NCBI RefSeq assembly: GCF_901827155.1
Contig: NZ_LR594660.1
Location: 124,001-188,000, forward strand
Reading direction: 5' to 3'
Length of the DNA: 64,000 nucleotides
Source: Variovorax sp. PBL-H6
GTDB taxonomy: Bacteria; Pseudomonadota; Gammaproteobacteria; Burkholderiales; Burkholderiaceae_C
Shown here in pieces: positions 16,815 through 25,388 of the stretch. Below the pieces are notes generated by a model. It was not told where the DNA came from. It did no database searches and saw nothing but the letters and a program-made list of their open reading frames with translations. Position numbers and translations under genes: made by a program. How positions within the stretch are numbered: position 1 is the stretch's first letter; the number at the start of each line of letters is the position of its first letter.

Positions 16815-17963
16815 ATGACCCCGCAAGACCTGGCCCAGAGCTTCTACGCATTCGCACGGGGAGATGAAGCGCATCGGCGAGCACTCATCGAAGACATGTT
16901 CGAGATGCTGGACGCGCGGAACAGCCTGAAGCTGATGCGGCTGTCCGTAGAGCTCACCCGACTCAATGACGATGGTGCGCTGAGCGCCTTCGACGCTCTC
17001 ATGGGCATGCTGACCTGCGAGCCGGTCCCGCTGCGCGGCTTTCCGACGAGTGGTTGGCGCGCGTACGCCCTTTCGACGATTTTCGAGCGCCCCGCGGGAG
17101 CCGTGCTCTCGCTTGCCGCCAACCCGCGCGTCATCGCCAGGTCTATCGCCGCTTCGACCGGAATCCCCGTCGAGGACATCCGGGTCGTCGCGGGCCAGGT
17201 GGCGACCCAGGACGCGTACCTGATGCCTCCTGCCGATGTCTTTCGCTTCTGCCGCGAGCTGAAGACGGCGATGGAGGTGGAGTCCAATCTCGTAGGCGCC
17301 CTTGCGCGCCGGCAGCGGCTAGCCAACCGCCTGGCGCCGGTTCTGGCCCTGGATGCTGTCAATGGATGGCGTGCGCCGGAGGCGCACCCTGTGAACGACG
17401 AAGCGCTCTTCATGGTTCTCATTCGGGGCGATATCACGCCCGGAGAAAATGACTCCGATGCCGGCCGCCCGGCCCTGACGTTCAGCGCACGCTACGAGAT
17501 GGACGGCGGTATCGCCGAGCCGCTCGAGATTCACCACACCGTGCTTGGCTTTGGCACCCCCTGGGAGGTCTTCCGAGCCTCACTGCACACTGCACAGGCA
17601 TTCGGGCTATGTCGACTCATGGCTCAGGCAGCGGTCGACCACCGCTGTGACCCTGCGCAGCTGCAGGTCAGCCTGGCCTTCGTTGACCACCCGGACGGGG
17701 AGAGCATGACTGCACGGGCAGCCGTCATCCATCCAGAAAAAGGTCTCCTGACGGGCGTCATCGAACACGACCTGGCGGAGCCTGACCAGTACGCGGCCGC
17801 GGTGCGCCGGATGATGGGAAATCTGCGGTTTGGGGCCCTGTCGGTCTCCGACTCTGCCTTCGGCTGCGGAGAGGTCGACAAGGGCGGCACTTTCAGATTC
17901 CTGGTGCCCGGCAAGGGTTGGCAAGAAGCGCCGGAAACGTTCGTTGCCTTTCCGCCGGTCTGA
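16815..17963 (+). CDS. Hypothetical protein of 382 residues
   Basis: The start is the first ATG after the promoter at 16749-16778; an earlier in-frame TTG would overlap the -35 box. The N-terminal 130 residues are helical (FARGDEAHRRALIEDMFEML); the rest mixes strands and helices (VAFVDHPDGES-like, RRMMGNLRFGALSVSD). No signal peptide, membrane helix or catalytic signature. Single gene. Function unknown. Confidence 0.65.
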   Translation: MTPQDLAQSFYAFARGDEAHRRALIEDMFEMLDARNSLKLMRLSVELTRLNDDGALSAFDALMGMLTCEPVPLRGFPTSGWRAYALSTIFERPAGAVLSLAANPRVIARSIAASTGIPVEDIRVVAGQVATQDAYLMPPADVFRFCRELKTAMEVESNLVGALARRQRLANRLAPVLALDAVNGWRAPEAHPVNDEALFMVLIRGDITPGENDSDAGRPALTFSARYEMDGGIAEPLEIHHTVLGFGTPWEVFRASLHTAQAFGLCRLMAQAAVDHRCDPAQLQVSLAFVDHPDGESMTARAAVIHPEKGLLTGVIEHDLAEPDQYAAAVRRMMGNLRFGALSVSDSAFGCGEVDKGGTFRFLVPGKGWQEAPETFVAFPPV

Positions 17964-17989
17964 CATCCCCGCTGCCTGGCCCGCGGGTC

Positions 17990-18016
17990 AAAAAAGGTCC
18001 GCCACGGAGGCGGACC
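17990..18016 (-). terminator. Terminator of the second WGR gene
   Basis: Minus-strand stem GGTCCGCC/GGCGGACC followed by TTTTTT. Confidence 0.85.
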
Positions 18017-18024
18017 AGGAAAAA

Positions 18025-18900
18025 TCAATCGACCGTCAAGCGGCAAACGTAGGCTTCTGCGGCATTCGTAGCGGCCGCGCGCTGGTACGGAAGGTGGTTC
18101 CTTCGAACCAAGACGTCCGAGCCTGGCTTGGCCAGCATGTATACCCCTTGGGGGATGTCGCTGTCGAAGAAGACTTGCTGGAGCATCACATGGCTTGGTG
18201 CCAGCTTGCGCCGGCGCAGGCCTGCCTCGATGGACCGGATGCGGTCTGCGAAGGGCGCCCCCTGCCCTGCCGCTGTGTCCTTCAGGCTGTAGCCGTCACA
18301 AATGACGAACGTGCCCGCTGCGTAGCAGCCGTCCAGGACATACTGGGGCAGCGCTGCCTCCAGCTCATCCAACACGTCCTTCGGAAGGAAGCCGGGCTTG
18401 CCGTCGTCGGCGCTCACCACGAGAGGGTTCCCGACCGTGGCGAGGGCCATGAGCCGCTCCCCTGCTGGCAATAGCTGGGCGCTTGTCCCCGATTCACCGC
18501 TCAGGAGGGCCTCGTCGATGTCCGGACCGCTGCCCAGCCAAGGAGCCGGTACCAGGTGCTCGGCTTCCATTGCGGTCATGACGGGGCTGACCACTGATGC
18601 GGGCGCCGTGCCGGAAATGATTGCGGCGCTGAAGTCGATGCCGGCGCCTGGTCGACCCGACCAGTCGGTGGTGTACTGCTTCTTTCGCTTCTCCTCGACG
18701 ACCGCGTGGAACGCGGCTTCAGCGGCGCGCAGCGACACGGGGCCGGAAGCCTTGGTCTGAAGCGTCGTGGCATTGCCGCGGCGTCCGTTGAGACCGTAAA
18801 CGCGGTAGCCGCCCGCCATTGCCTCGATGACGATGTGGTACTCCTTGTCGGAGGTTCCCTTGCTGAAGTAGAGCTTCAGCACCTTTGATGAGTAACTCAT
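18025..18900 (-). CDS. WGR domain protein with degenerate ligase-like domain
   Basis: The start is the ATG with CAGGAG upstream; 291 residues. Residues 1-80 are a WGR domain (LYFSKGTSDKEYHIVIEAM, YGLNGRRGNATTLQTKA) closely similar to that at 2484-3593. The rest aligns with the ligase domain of that protein (QYVLDGCYAAGTFVICDGY matches PYVLDGELIGETYFVFDI), but the motif I lysine is absent (LLPAGERL replaces MQPKYDGHR), motif III DGEL is DGCY, and no motif IV lysine is evident. It therefore probably binds DNA without catalysing ligation. The promoter and leader (GCTATACG, AGGACAAC, CACAGG) match those at 25351-25380. Confidence 0.8.
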   Translation of the reverse strand: MSYSSKVLKLYFSKGTSDKEYHIVIEAMAGGYRVYGLNGRRGNATTLQTKASGPVSLRAAEAAFHAVVEEKRKKQYTTDWSGRPGAGIDFSAAIISGTAPASVVSPVMTAMEAEHLVPAPWLGSGPDIDEALLSGESGTSAQLLPAGERLMALATVGNPLVVSADDGKPGFLPKDVLDELEAALPQYVLDGCYAAGTFVICDGYSLKDTAAGQGAPFADRIRSIEAGLRRRKLAPSHVMLQQVFFDSDIPQGVYMLAKPGSDVLVRRNHLPYQRAAATNAAEAYVCRLTVD

Positions 18901-18902
18901 CC

Positions 18903-18936
18903 ATTCTCCTGTGAAGTTGTCCTTCCGCGTATAGCC
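18903..18936 (-). promoter_or_regulatory. Shared promoter/leader motif of the second WGR gene
   Basis: On the minus strand GCTATACG, then AGGACAAC and CACAGG, ending just before the ATG. The order and spacing match the plus-strand site at 25351-25380. Confidence 0.6.
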
Positions 18937-19063
18937 CGCGGTGATTGGCGGGCCCGAGTGGCCCCGAACCGAAGAGATATTGCGTTTTAGATTAGCCGTG
19001 CTAAAATGTAACAGGCTTGCATCTATATTGGATGTCGCCTCACCCACGAGAAAGTGCATAGGA

Positions 19064-19720
19064 ATGATTCGTCGAGGTCTCTTTTGGCTGCAAGGCCGTC
19101 TTCCCACCCGTCACATTTCCCATCTCGGCCAACCCTACATGGAGAGGTCGTACATCGGAACGGCGATGGGGCTGCGCTTCTACCTGCACCGATTCGTTGC
19201 TTGCGACGCTGACGGCCTTCACGACCACCCGTTCCTGCGCAGCCTGTCGCTCATTCTGGCTGGCTGGTACTACGAGGACCGGTGGTCGGGCCGTGTCGTA
19301 AAGCGCTTTCTCAACTACATCGGGCCAGAGTGCTTCCATCGCGTGGTGCTCCCCCGAGAGGCACAGCACGATGTCTGGACCTTGTTCATCCATAGCGCTC
19401 GCGTGAAGCAGTGGGGCGCGTTGCGTCCGGCTTTCAAGGGCCGCCATGGTCCGGTGCTGCTTTACGAGCCGCAGTCGGAGCCCACCGACCCGGAGTTCTC
19501 CAACTGGCACCTGCGGGCGGCCACCGGTGCGCAACTGCGTGCGAATCCGGCGCTCAATATCAGCGGACCGGCGTTCTCCATCGAGCTGGGAAAGAATGCG
19601 TACGCCGTGGGCCTTGCCAAGTATCCGGAGTCCGCGCACCGGCATTCTCTGGACATTGACCAGGCTGGCTTGCCAGAAGACCCGAATCCTGGCCAGCGTG
19701 CTGCCGTCCAGATGGGCTGA
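19064..19720 (+). CDS. Cupin-like protein
   Basis: The 218-residue product has a cupin-type metal-site pattern: LHRF..., GLHDHPF (HxH) near residue 52, an E-containing strand and HRVVLP near 90, then beta strands and a Trp-rich middle. This resembles phage-type cupin proteins of unknown substrate. The start is uncertain because several upstream in-frame codons are open; the ATG of MIRRGLFWL follows a weak AGGA. The C-terminal 50 residues are polar and Pro-rich. Confidence 0.6.
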   Translation: MIRRGLFWLQGRLPTRHISHLGQPYMERSYIGTAMGLRFYLHRFVACDADGLHDHPFLRSLSLILAGWYYEDRWSGRVVKRFLNYIGPECFHRVVLPREAQHDVWTLFIHSARVKQWGALRPAFKGRHGPVLLYEPQSEPTDPEFSNWHLRAATGAQLRANPALNISGPAFSIELGKNAYAVGLAKYPESAHRHSLDIDQAGLPEDPNPGQRAAVQMG

Positions 19721-19791
19721 GCTTGCCCATCAGCCGCCGACGGCCCGACGGGATATGCCGGGACTTTGCTTTGCACCTGTGTAGACCGTTC

Positions 19792-20258
19792 TGACCACCC
19801 TCCCCCTTGAGCTTCCAGGCGACCTCGAGCTGCCGCGGTGGTGCGAGGGCGCGCGACTGGCCTACAGCTTTGAAATTGGCCAGGAGACGTCATCGAACAA
19901 CATGATTCGGGGGATGGCGCCCAAGGCCTACATGGCACTTCGCCGGTTGTGGACGGTGAAGGTCTTCAGCCGGGGCCTTGCCGACCGGAGGCCTGCCGCG
20001 CCGCTCGCGCAGGCTGCCTTGGTCGTGGTCCGTAGGTCAGCCGGCGAGCTCGATTGGGACAACGCCTATGGCGGGCTCAAGCCAATTCTCGATTGCCTGG
20101 TTGTCAAATCTTCCAAGAATCCGAGTGGCCTGGGGCTGGTGACCGACGACAGCCCCAAGCATATGCCCTACCCGCCTTGGGTCGTGCAGCGCAGTGCGCC
20201 GCGAGGGCGCGGGAACGTGCACTTCGCCATCTTCGGCCTGGCGCCTGTGGCCGCCTGA
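19792..20258 (+). CDS. RusA-like Holliday junction endonuclease
   Basis: The region ELDWDNAYGGLKPILDCL followed by GLVTDD carries the acidic residues of the RusA family (D..DN..K..LD.L, then DD), which cleave Holliday junctions as dimers and are common in phages. The N-terminal strand of the fold lies upstream of the first ATG (19902), so translation must start earlier; no ATG, GTG or TTG is available after the stop at 19783-19785, and the CTG at 19792 is the best candidate. About 155 residues. It would act in recombination or resolution of replication intermediates. Confidence 0.7.
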
Positions 20259-20653
20259 GGCTGTTTTTTTCGACTGGGAAGCTTGTTCCTTCAAATCCAC
20301 GAACCCTTGACCTTTGCCACGAATGTCTTTCTCTTCTTTCTTTCTAAAACGCAGTGACTAGAAGCCTGTGGAGCTTGTGAATTAGGCAGGAGTCCTGTGG
20401 TCAAGGTCGTGGGCAACCCAAAGGGTTGTCCATGAGCTTGTCCATCAGGAAGCTGCCGGTCTCCGAAGGAGAAATTCACAAATCCATAGGCTGGGGATGG
20501 GGTCCGGGGAAGGGGTTTCGCCTTCACGGGTTGGCCGCTGGCAGTGCTTCCGAGCCTGCTTCCAAGCCGGCAGGTTTGCGCTAAGCAGGGGTGGGAAAAA
20601 GTTTCCGGAGAGCCTCGCTACACGGCGGACCATCAACTCCCCCATGTACTGCG
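20259..20653. other. 395-bp gene-free stretch with inverted repeats
   Basis: It begins with GAGGCTGTTTTTTT, possibly the end of a terminator of the RusA gene, and contains an inverted repeat GGGCAACCC-AAA-GGGTTGTCC at about 20411-20431. The rest is AG-rich without coding character. A GCTACACGG box near 20620 probably drives the next gene. Confidence 0.5.
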
Positions 20654-21223
20654 ATGTCTTGCATCGGAATCCCCACCATCAAGCCTCCTGCCTTCTTCAT
20701 CGATAACCAGTCGGTCATCAAACTTCATCTGTTCTCAGCAATGAGTCAGGGGTACGTTGAGCGTGCCTACTGCCCGGACACCCTGCAGTCGGTCTACGCA
20801 AGCTTCGTGGACCACGCCATTGCGAAAGGGCTCTGGGAGGTCAAGGACCACAAGTTGCGCACTCTCTCCGAGGTTGAGTCCGAATCGTGGCTGGGAGAGT
20901 ATGAGGACCTCGTGGGCCACATGTCCGATTTTGGGCGGCGGCAGACTGCTGCGGGTGAGGCCTTGGGAAAAGCTCTGCCCGGCTACAAAGCGGAGTTGGC
21001 TCAAGGGCAACGGCCATTGCCCGCGTCGACTCGTGAGCTAGCCAAGGGACTCATGAGCCACATGGCAGCTAGCGGAGGGATGGCGAATATCAATGAACTG
21101 CTCCCTTTCACTTCGGAATATGGCCCGTGCTTGAGCCCACGCATGACAGAAGAGCTGTACGACCTCCGCGCTGAACTGTCCGTCACGTCAGCTGCGTCAT
21201 CTCGTCGGAGACGCGCGGACTGA
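20654..21223 (+). CDS. Hypothetical protein
   Basis: Starting at MSCIGIPTIKPPAFF the product is 189 residues; a later ATG (20741, MSQGYVERAYCPDT) is also possible. Neither has a convincing ribosome binding site. The body is helical and mildly acidic (LQSVYASFVDHAIAKGLWEV). The last 41 bases overlap the 3' end of the convergent recombinase gene. No family recognised. Confidence 0.5.
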   Translation: MSCIGIPTIKPPAFFIDNQSVIKLHLFSAMSQGYVERAYCPDTLQSVYASFVDHAIAKGLWEVKDHKLRTLSEVESESWLGEYEDLVGHMSDFGRRQTAAGEALGKALPGYKAELAQGQRPLPASTRELAKGLMSHMAASGGMANINELLPFTSEYGPCLSPRMTEELYDLRAELSVTSAASSRRRRAD

Positions 21224-22988
21224 ACGCTTCCCAGTAGCGGATAACCGTCGGGATGGATATTCCCAGGGCCCGCGCAATGACTTTCGGATGGGTCAGCCTC
21301 CCTCTGAAGAGGGAGGCCATGGCCGTGGTGAACAGTTCGTGGGCGCTGACCCCTTCCTGGTTCAGGATGTAGCGCAGGCCTTCCGGCGTAAACGGTCGGC
21401 CAGGCAGTTGTCCTGGGAACAGGTAGTCATCAGGCGCCAGGAACTCGCCCCTTGCCTCTTCAATGGCGGCCAGGTAGTCCAGGAGCATCCGTGCGAGTGG
21501 CTCGGGCAGCGGAGTTGAAACCGGGCCGAACCTTGCGAACACGCGGCCATCTTCGTGGACCCTGAACACCTTCCTGCGCAGCCGACATACCTGCACGGCC
21601 TTGCGCGCATACAGCAGCATGAACAGGCACATCAGCGCGTTTCGGGGGTGCACGGATTCGTCATGGAGCCAGCGTTGAATCAGGGCGCGAGCCCGCGGCT
21701 CCGTGAGCAGGTGATGGTAGGGCAGCGCACCCTTGGGCGGTGACACGAGCTCCAGCTTCTGGAACAGCCTCTCGCGCCGGTTGAGGTATTGAATGAACGA
21801 GTGCAGAGCATTGCGTTGCCCAGGCAGTTTTGTCACAAAACGCTCAAGGGCGAGCCGGTCGATGGCATGAACCGAGGTCACGTCGTCATCCAGCGTCTCC
21901 AGAAACCGCTTTGCTGCGCGCAGCAGGAGCGTGACGGTACGGTCCGTGAACCGTTCGTGGTCACCGACCCAGCCGTGCTCACGCCAACGCTGTTGGCAGC
22001 GCATCAGGAACGCGAGGTAGCGACGCAGGATTTCCTGTTGCCAGCCGCTTTCCACTCGAGCGAGCAAGCGACTTCGCGTACTCATGCCGGAATGGGCGAC
22101 TGACTGCTCTAAATCGACGCGAGCATTGGCATATCGCGCAGCCATCCAGCTGAAGGGGACCTTGTGCCGACGCAAACCCTCGGTTCCAAAAGTGTTGAGC
22201 AACGCGATGGAGGTTAGTTCGCCGGCAGAGGTACAAAGCTCTCCCACCGCCGCAAAGAACCTGGCGTAGCGTCTCAACTTGACCTTGGCGCGTCCGTTGA
22301 GGAGCTGTCCGGCGTAGGCCCCCGCGAACTCGAGGAAGCACGCGCGAGCCCAAGGTGCCGCAATCTGGCTGGCCAGGCTTGCTGCTTCCTCCTGGACGCC
22401 GCGGCGTCGGTAGCAGCGCTCACACTCGGTAGACGAATGTCGCCGGCCCTGCTCCCCGCACGACGGGCACTGGAACGGTTGGCCGCTTGCGCAATGGCGG
22501 CAAAGCGGGTGGCCTTTCGCATCGCGTGCAAAGACACGCCGGTGCTTTCGGCAACCTCGGCATGTCTGGCAGTCACCTCGGGCGCAACCTGCGCAGACCC
22601 GCTCCGTCAGGCCGATGGCTCGGTTGCTGCTGAAGTGACGGCTTTCGCGACCACAACGGCAGCAGGTCCTGGGTGGCTCGTAGAAGCGTCTGCAGTACGC
22701 GCAGACGTGGCCACCAGGGACTTCGAACGAGCGTCGAGAGACCGGTTTAGCGCAACGCAGGCAGCCAGGTCGCGCCGCGGCCCGGCAACTGCGGCACAGC
22801 GCCTCACCCTGCCCGAGGTACGTCCTAGTGGAGGCACCGCAACCGCTGCACGCCACGGCGATGAAGTCGCGCTGGTAGCACGCAAAGCAAACAGGTCCGT
22901 CGGGAAGGAAAGCCTGCGGCTCGTCTGTGAAGGTCTTGCACAGCGCGCAGGGCTCGCTCGATTTGGCCGAACTGGTGTTGCTGCTCAT
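21183..22988 (-). CDS. Zinc-ribbon/recombinase-like protein, third gene of trio
   Basis: This 601-residue protein starts with about 190 residues containing at least six CxxC knuckles (CALC, CFAC, CSGC, CRSC, CLRC, CAYC, CCRC, CAGC, CRGC, CRHC, CPSC), that is, several zinc ribbons in series. The C-terminal 350 residues look like a tyrosine-recombinase fold: SAM-like helices, a box-I-like arginine (LLYARKAVQVCRLRR), HELF where HxxR is expected, and TVIRYWEAF where the nucleophile Tyr would be. Loss of the HxxR arginine argues against normal catalysis. The ATG overlaps the stop of the HTH gene (ATGA). Probably a DNA-targeting partner of the active recombinase. Confidence 0.7.
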   Translation of the reverse strand: MSSNTSSAKSSEPCALCKTFTDEPQAFLPDGPVCFACYQRDFIAVACSGCGASTRTYLGQGEALCRSCRAAARPGCLRCAKPVSRRSFEVPGGHVCAYCRRFYEPPRTCCRCGRESRHFSSNRAIGLTERVCAGCARGDCQTCRGCRKHRRVFARDAKGHPLCRHCASGQPFQCPSCGEQGRRHSSTECERCYRRRGVQEEAASLASQIAAPWARACFLEFAGAYAGQLLNGRAKVKLRRYARFFAAVGELCTSAGELTSIALLNTFGTEGLRRHKVPFSWMAARYANARVDLEQSVAHSGMSTRSRLLARVESGWQQEILRRYLAFLMRCQQRWREHGWVGDHERFTDRTVTLLLRAAKRFLETLDDDVTSVHAIDRLALERFVTKLPGQRNALHSFIQYLNRRERLFQKLELVSPPKGALPYHHLLTEPRARALIQRWLHDESVHPRNALMCLFMLLYARKAVQVCRLRRKVFRVHEDGRVFARFGPVSTPLPEPLARMLLDYLAAIEEARGEFLAPDDYLFPGQLPGRPFTPEGLRYILNQEGVSAHELFTTAMASLFRGRLTHPKVIARALGISIPTVIRYWEAFSPRVSDEMTQLT

Positions 22989-23434
22989 CCAAGTTCATCC
23001 TCGTCCAGGCGCAGCACCAACGAACTCATGTCGGGTCCGCAGACACCGTCGTCCGGCGCCGGCGCGATGGTGGCCGGCGGTTGCGTGCCGTCGGCCCCCG
23101 TCACCGGTGGCTCCCCTCCCTCCTGGCGCGGGGCCTCTGCGACGGAGGCCTTCGTCGGCGTGGCCTTGACCTGCCTTCTGCCGGTACGCGAAAGCCTGAG
23201 CAGCTCGTCGGCGCGGCAATCGAGCTCGACCATCAACGCCAGGATGAGCTCGGTGCTCAGGCGCTGCGGCAGCTGGGAGACGATACGGGCCAGCTGGCGG
23301 TGGGTGATGTCCACCTTTCGGGACTGCAGTCGCCGATGCAGCTCGGCGCTGCTACGGATGCCCCGCTCGGACATGACGGTATGCAGCCGCCACTGCAGCG
23401 CGGGGGCCTCCTGGACGTCAATCCGAGTCGCCAT
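22985..23434 (-). CDS. Cro/C1-type HTH protein, second gene of trio
   Basis: The ATG at 23434 with AAGGAAC upstream gives 149 residues. Residues 15-80 form an XRE-type HTH (LHTVMSERGIRSSAELHRRL, then ITHRQLARIV, LILALMVELDC); the remaining 70 residues are Pro/Ala/Thr-rich. The gene overlaps the recombinase upstream and the zinc-ribbon gene downstream, so all three are made together. It may regulate the module or act as an accessory factor in recombination. Confidence 0.75.
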   Translation of the reverse strand: MATRIDVQEAPALQWRLHTVMSERGIRSSAELHRRLQSRKVDITHRQLARIVSQLPQRLSTELILALMVELDCRADELLRLSRTGRRQVKATPTKASVAEAPRQEGGEPPVTGADGTQPPATIAPAPDDGVCGPDMSSLVLRLDEDELG

Positions 23435-24527
23435 CGTCACGTTCCTTCAGGTTCCTCTTGATGACCTTGCTGAAGTCTTTCTGTACGAACTTGTCGGGGA
23501 AGTGGGTGTACCCCTGCGTCGTGGCTTGGTGGCGGTGACCGTGGCGAAGCCGCACGCTCTCGGATGACAAGCCCAGCATCGTGTTGTTGGACACCGAGGT
23601 ATGCCGCAGGCAATGCATCACAAGCTCCTCGGACAGACCGGCCAGGCGCCGCATTCGCACAAAGGACCGGTAAAGCGCGCTGTAGCTCAGGCGCTTGCCT
23701 TGCTCAGAGAGGAACAAGGCCTTCTCCCCGTTGGCCGCGTTGCCCAGGAAGTCTGGGCGTACCTCGTCGAGGTACCACTGCAGGAGTCGGCTGAGGTCTG
23801 GGTTCAGGATGGGGACGCTGCGCCACACGCCCCCTTTGCCGTAGACCCTCACCAGGCCGAACCGTCCCATCTTCGGATGCTTGGGGTTGCGCTCAAAGGA
23901 GTCGATGTTCAGTCCCAAGACTTCGGCTGCGCGCAACCCGAGCTCGAGCACGGTGCAAAACACGACCTTGTCGCGTCGCAGCGCTTTCAGTGCCTTGGAG
24001 CGTTGCTGGTGAGCCAGACGAATCTCGAGGTCCATGCGTTCGATGAGGGCCTGCGTCTCGTCATCGGTGAATGACCGTCGGCTGCTGTCGGCCTCGAGCT
24101 CTCGTACACGCACGTGCACGATGCAGTTCTCGGGCGTTGCGACCTGCACGAGCTCCTGCCCAGTGACGTCGCGCACGCGTTGCCGTAGCCGCGGCTCCCT
24201 GCCCACGTAGTCGTAGAACAGGCGCACGCTGGACTGGTAGCGCCGCTGCGTGCCCGCGCTAACCCCACGCTGCTGAAACAGGCTGTCGCCCCACTGCTCG
24301 AAGTGGTGCGGCTGCGTATGGCCTGGCGGGCATTGGGCATGCCGCATGAAGTCAAAGATGATGCCTTCTTCCAGGGTGACGGTCCGCTCGCGATGGCGAA
24401 GGCTGCCTCGGTGGACGCGATAGGCCTCCAGGAGTTCATCCACGAGCTGCCGATGGGAGTCATTGGCCCAGGACAAGCGTTTTAGACGGGTCGGTTGCGC
24501 GTCTAAAGCATTACGGTTAGTATTCAA
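23418..24527 (-). CDS. Tyrosine recombinase, first gene of trio
   Basis: The 369-residue protein has an N-terminal SAM-like core-binding domain (about residues 70-150) and a complete catalytic domain: box I arginine in ELGLRAAEVLGL, the HCLRHTSVSNN (HxxR) motif, GHRHQATTQGY with the nucleophilic Tyr. It should cut and join DNA at a specific site. The start is a TTG, the only initiator far enough upstream to include the whole fold. The three overlapping genes are reminiscent of Tn554-type tnpABC by size (about 360, 600 and 150 residues), though in another order. Confidence 0.8.
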   Translation of the reverse strand: MNTNRNALDAQPTRLKRLSWANDSHRQLVDELLEAYRVHRGSLRHRERTVTLEEGIIFDFMRHAQCPPGHTQPHHFEQWGDSLFQQRGVSAGTQRRYQSSVRLFYDYVGREPRLRQRVRDVTGQELVQVATPENCIVHVRVRELEADSSRRSFTDDETQALIERMDLEIRLAHQQRSKALKALRRDKVVFCTVLELGLRAAEVLGLNIDSFERNPKHPKMGRFGLVRVYGKGGVWRSVPILNPDLSRLLQWYLDEVRPDFLGNAANGEKALFLSEQGKRLSYSALYRSFVRMRRLAGLSEELVMHCLRHTSVSNNTMLGLSSESVRLRHGHRHQATTQGYTHFPDKFVQKDFSKVIKRNLKERDDGDSD

Positions 24528-24862
24528 AGTACAACGAACTGTATTGTTGAGGGAGTGCTGCGCGATGAGGGTCTTGCAGCCGTCCCAGTATGACGTTTTA
24601 GGTCATGAAGTCGCAAGAGGTGACATGTGAAGCGGCGCTTCATGTGCGCCCATGACGTTGGATGTCGAAGATGGACATCTGTTGGCGCGGCATGCGCGCC
24701 TAAGTCATTGATGCAAAAAGGGAAATCCGCGCTTTAGCGACCCTGAAGGGTGCCCTGCGAACCCGATTGATTCGGGTGCCTATATGGTGCATAGGAAACA
24801 TTTTTTGGTTGTTCGCCAGAGTTCGTCATCGAGCGCTGCGCGTCGTCCATCGAGGCACACAT
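24528..24862. other. Palindrome-rich region upstream of the recombinase module
   Basis: No gene. Three imperfect palindromes follow each other: GAAGCGGCGCTTC at about 24629, GATGTCGAAGATGGACATC at about 24661 and GGCGCGGCATGCGCGCC at about 24684. GTCATGAAGTC and AGGTGACATG lie just left. Such structure next to a recombinase gene may be its recombination site or the boundary of a mobile segment. Confidence 0.45.
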
Positions 24863-25300
24863 ATGGAAATCGCAAACTTTATTGGGTCGCTGGTAACACT
24901 AGCCCTCGTCGTTGCTGCCGTCGGCGGTATGACAAAGGTACTGATTGTGTCTGTCTGGGAGCAAGGTCTCCTTGGCAAGCAAATCAGTGGCGCCGAAGCA
25001 TTCCTAGCCATGTTGAAGGCTATGTTGAAGCTGTCACGCTTCTTCATGTCTCACATGCTGGCTACGGGATGTTCCGTAGCCATGTTATTTGCGTCCATTG
25101 TGATGGATGCGAATTTCACTGCTTCGTTGGGCTATTCAACGATTGCTTTTGCAATCGCTGTGCTCGCAACGCCTTCTGCGATGCGCGTTTTGAGGGCTTC
25201 TGCTCTCAGTTTCGTGCTTCGATTGAAGTTGCGCAGCAAACCGCTGCTTTTTTCTGAACCCCTGATTCATCATTCGCAAGCTTCCCGCTTGCACTCCTGA
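24863..25300 (+). CDS. Membrane protein, less GC-rich than its surroundings
   Basis: The 145-residue product starts at MEIANFIGSLVTLAL. It has an N-terminal membrane helix, an amphipathic helix (FLAMLKAMLKLSRFFMSHML) and two further hydrophobic segments (CSVAMLFASIVM; STIAFAIAVLATPSAM). Codon use is noticeably less GC-biased than elsewhere, hinting at separate acquisition. Function unknown. Confidence 0.65.
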   Translation: MEIANFIGSLVTLALVVAAVGGMTKVLIVSVWEQGLLGKQISGAEAFLAMLKAMLKLSRFFMSHMLATGCSVAMLFASIVMDANFTASLGYSTIAFAIAVLATPSAMRVLRASALSFVLRLKLRSKPLLFSEPLIHHSQASRLHS

Positions 25301-25305
25301 TTCCA

Positions 25306-25332
25306 AACCTCGCTTAACGCGAGGTTTTTTTT
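25306..25332 (+). terminator. Strong intrinsic terminator
   Basis: Stem AACCTCGC/GCGAGGTT with TTAAC loop and eight T. Confidence 0.92.
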
Positions 25333-25349
25333 GGCCTCCCGCGACCGTC

Positions 25350-25380
25350 AGCTATACGGCGCAGGACAACATCACAGGAC
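25350..25380 (+). promoter_or_regulatory. Shared promoter/leader motif of the DUF262 gene
   Basis: GCTATACGG, then GCAGGACAAC, then CACAGGAC, ending eight bases before the ATG at 25389; the form is shared with at least eight other genes here. Confidence 0.6.
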
Positions 25381-25388
25381 TAGAACGA

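Noticed and set aside
21183-24527. RIT element (three tyrosine recombinases in trio)
   Set aside because: The middle gene encodes a 149-residue HTH protein rather than a recombinase, and no RIT-type terminal repeats were seen.
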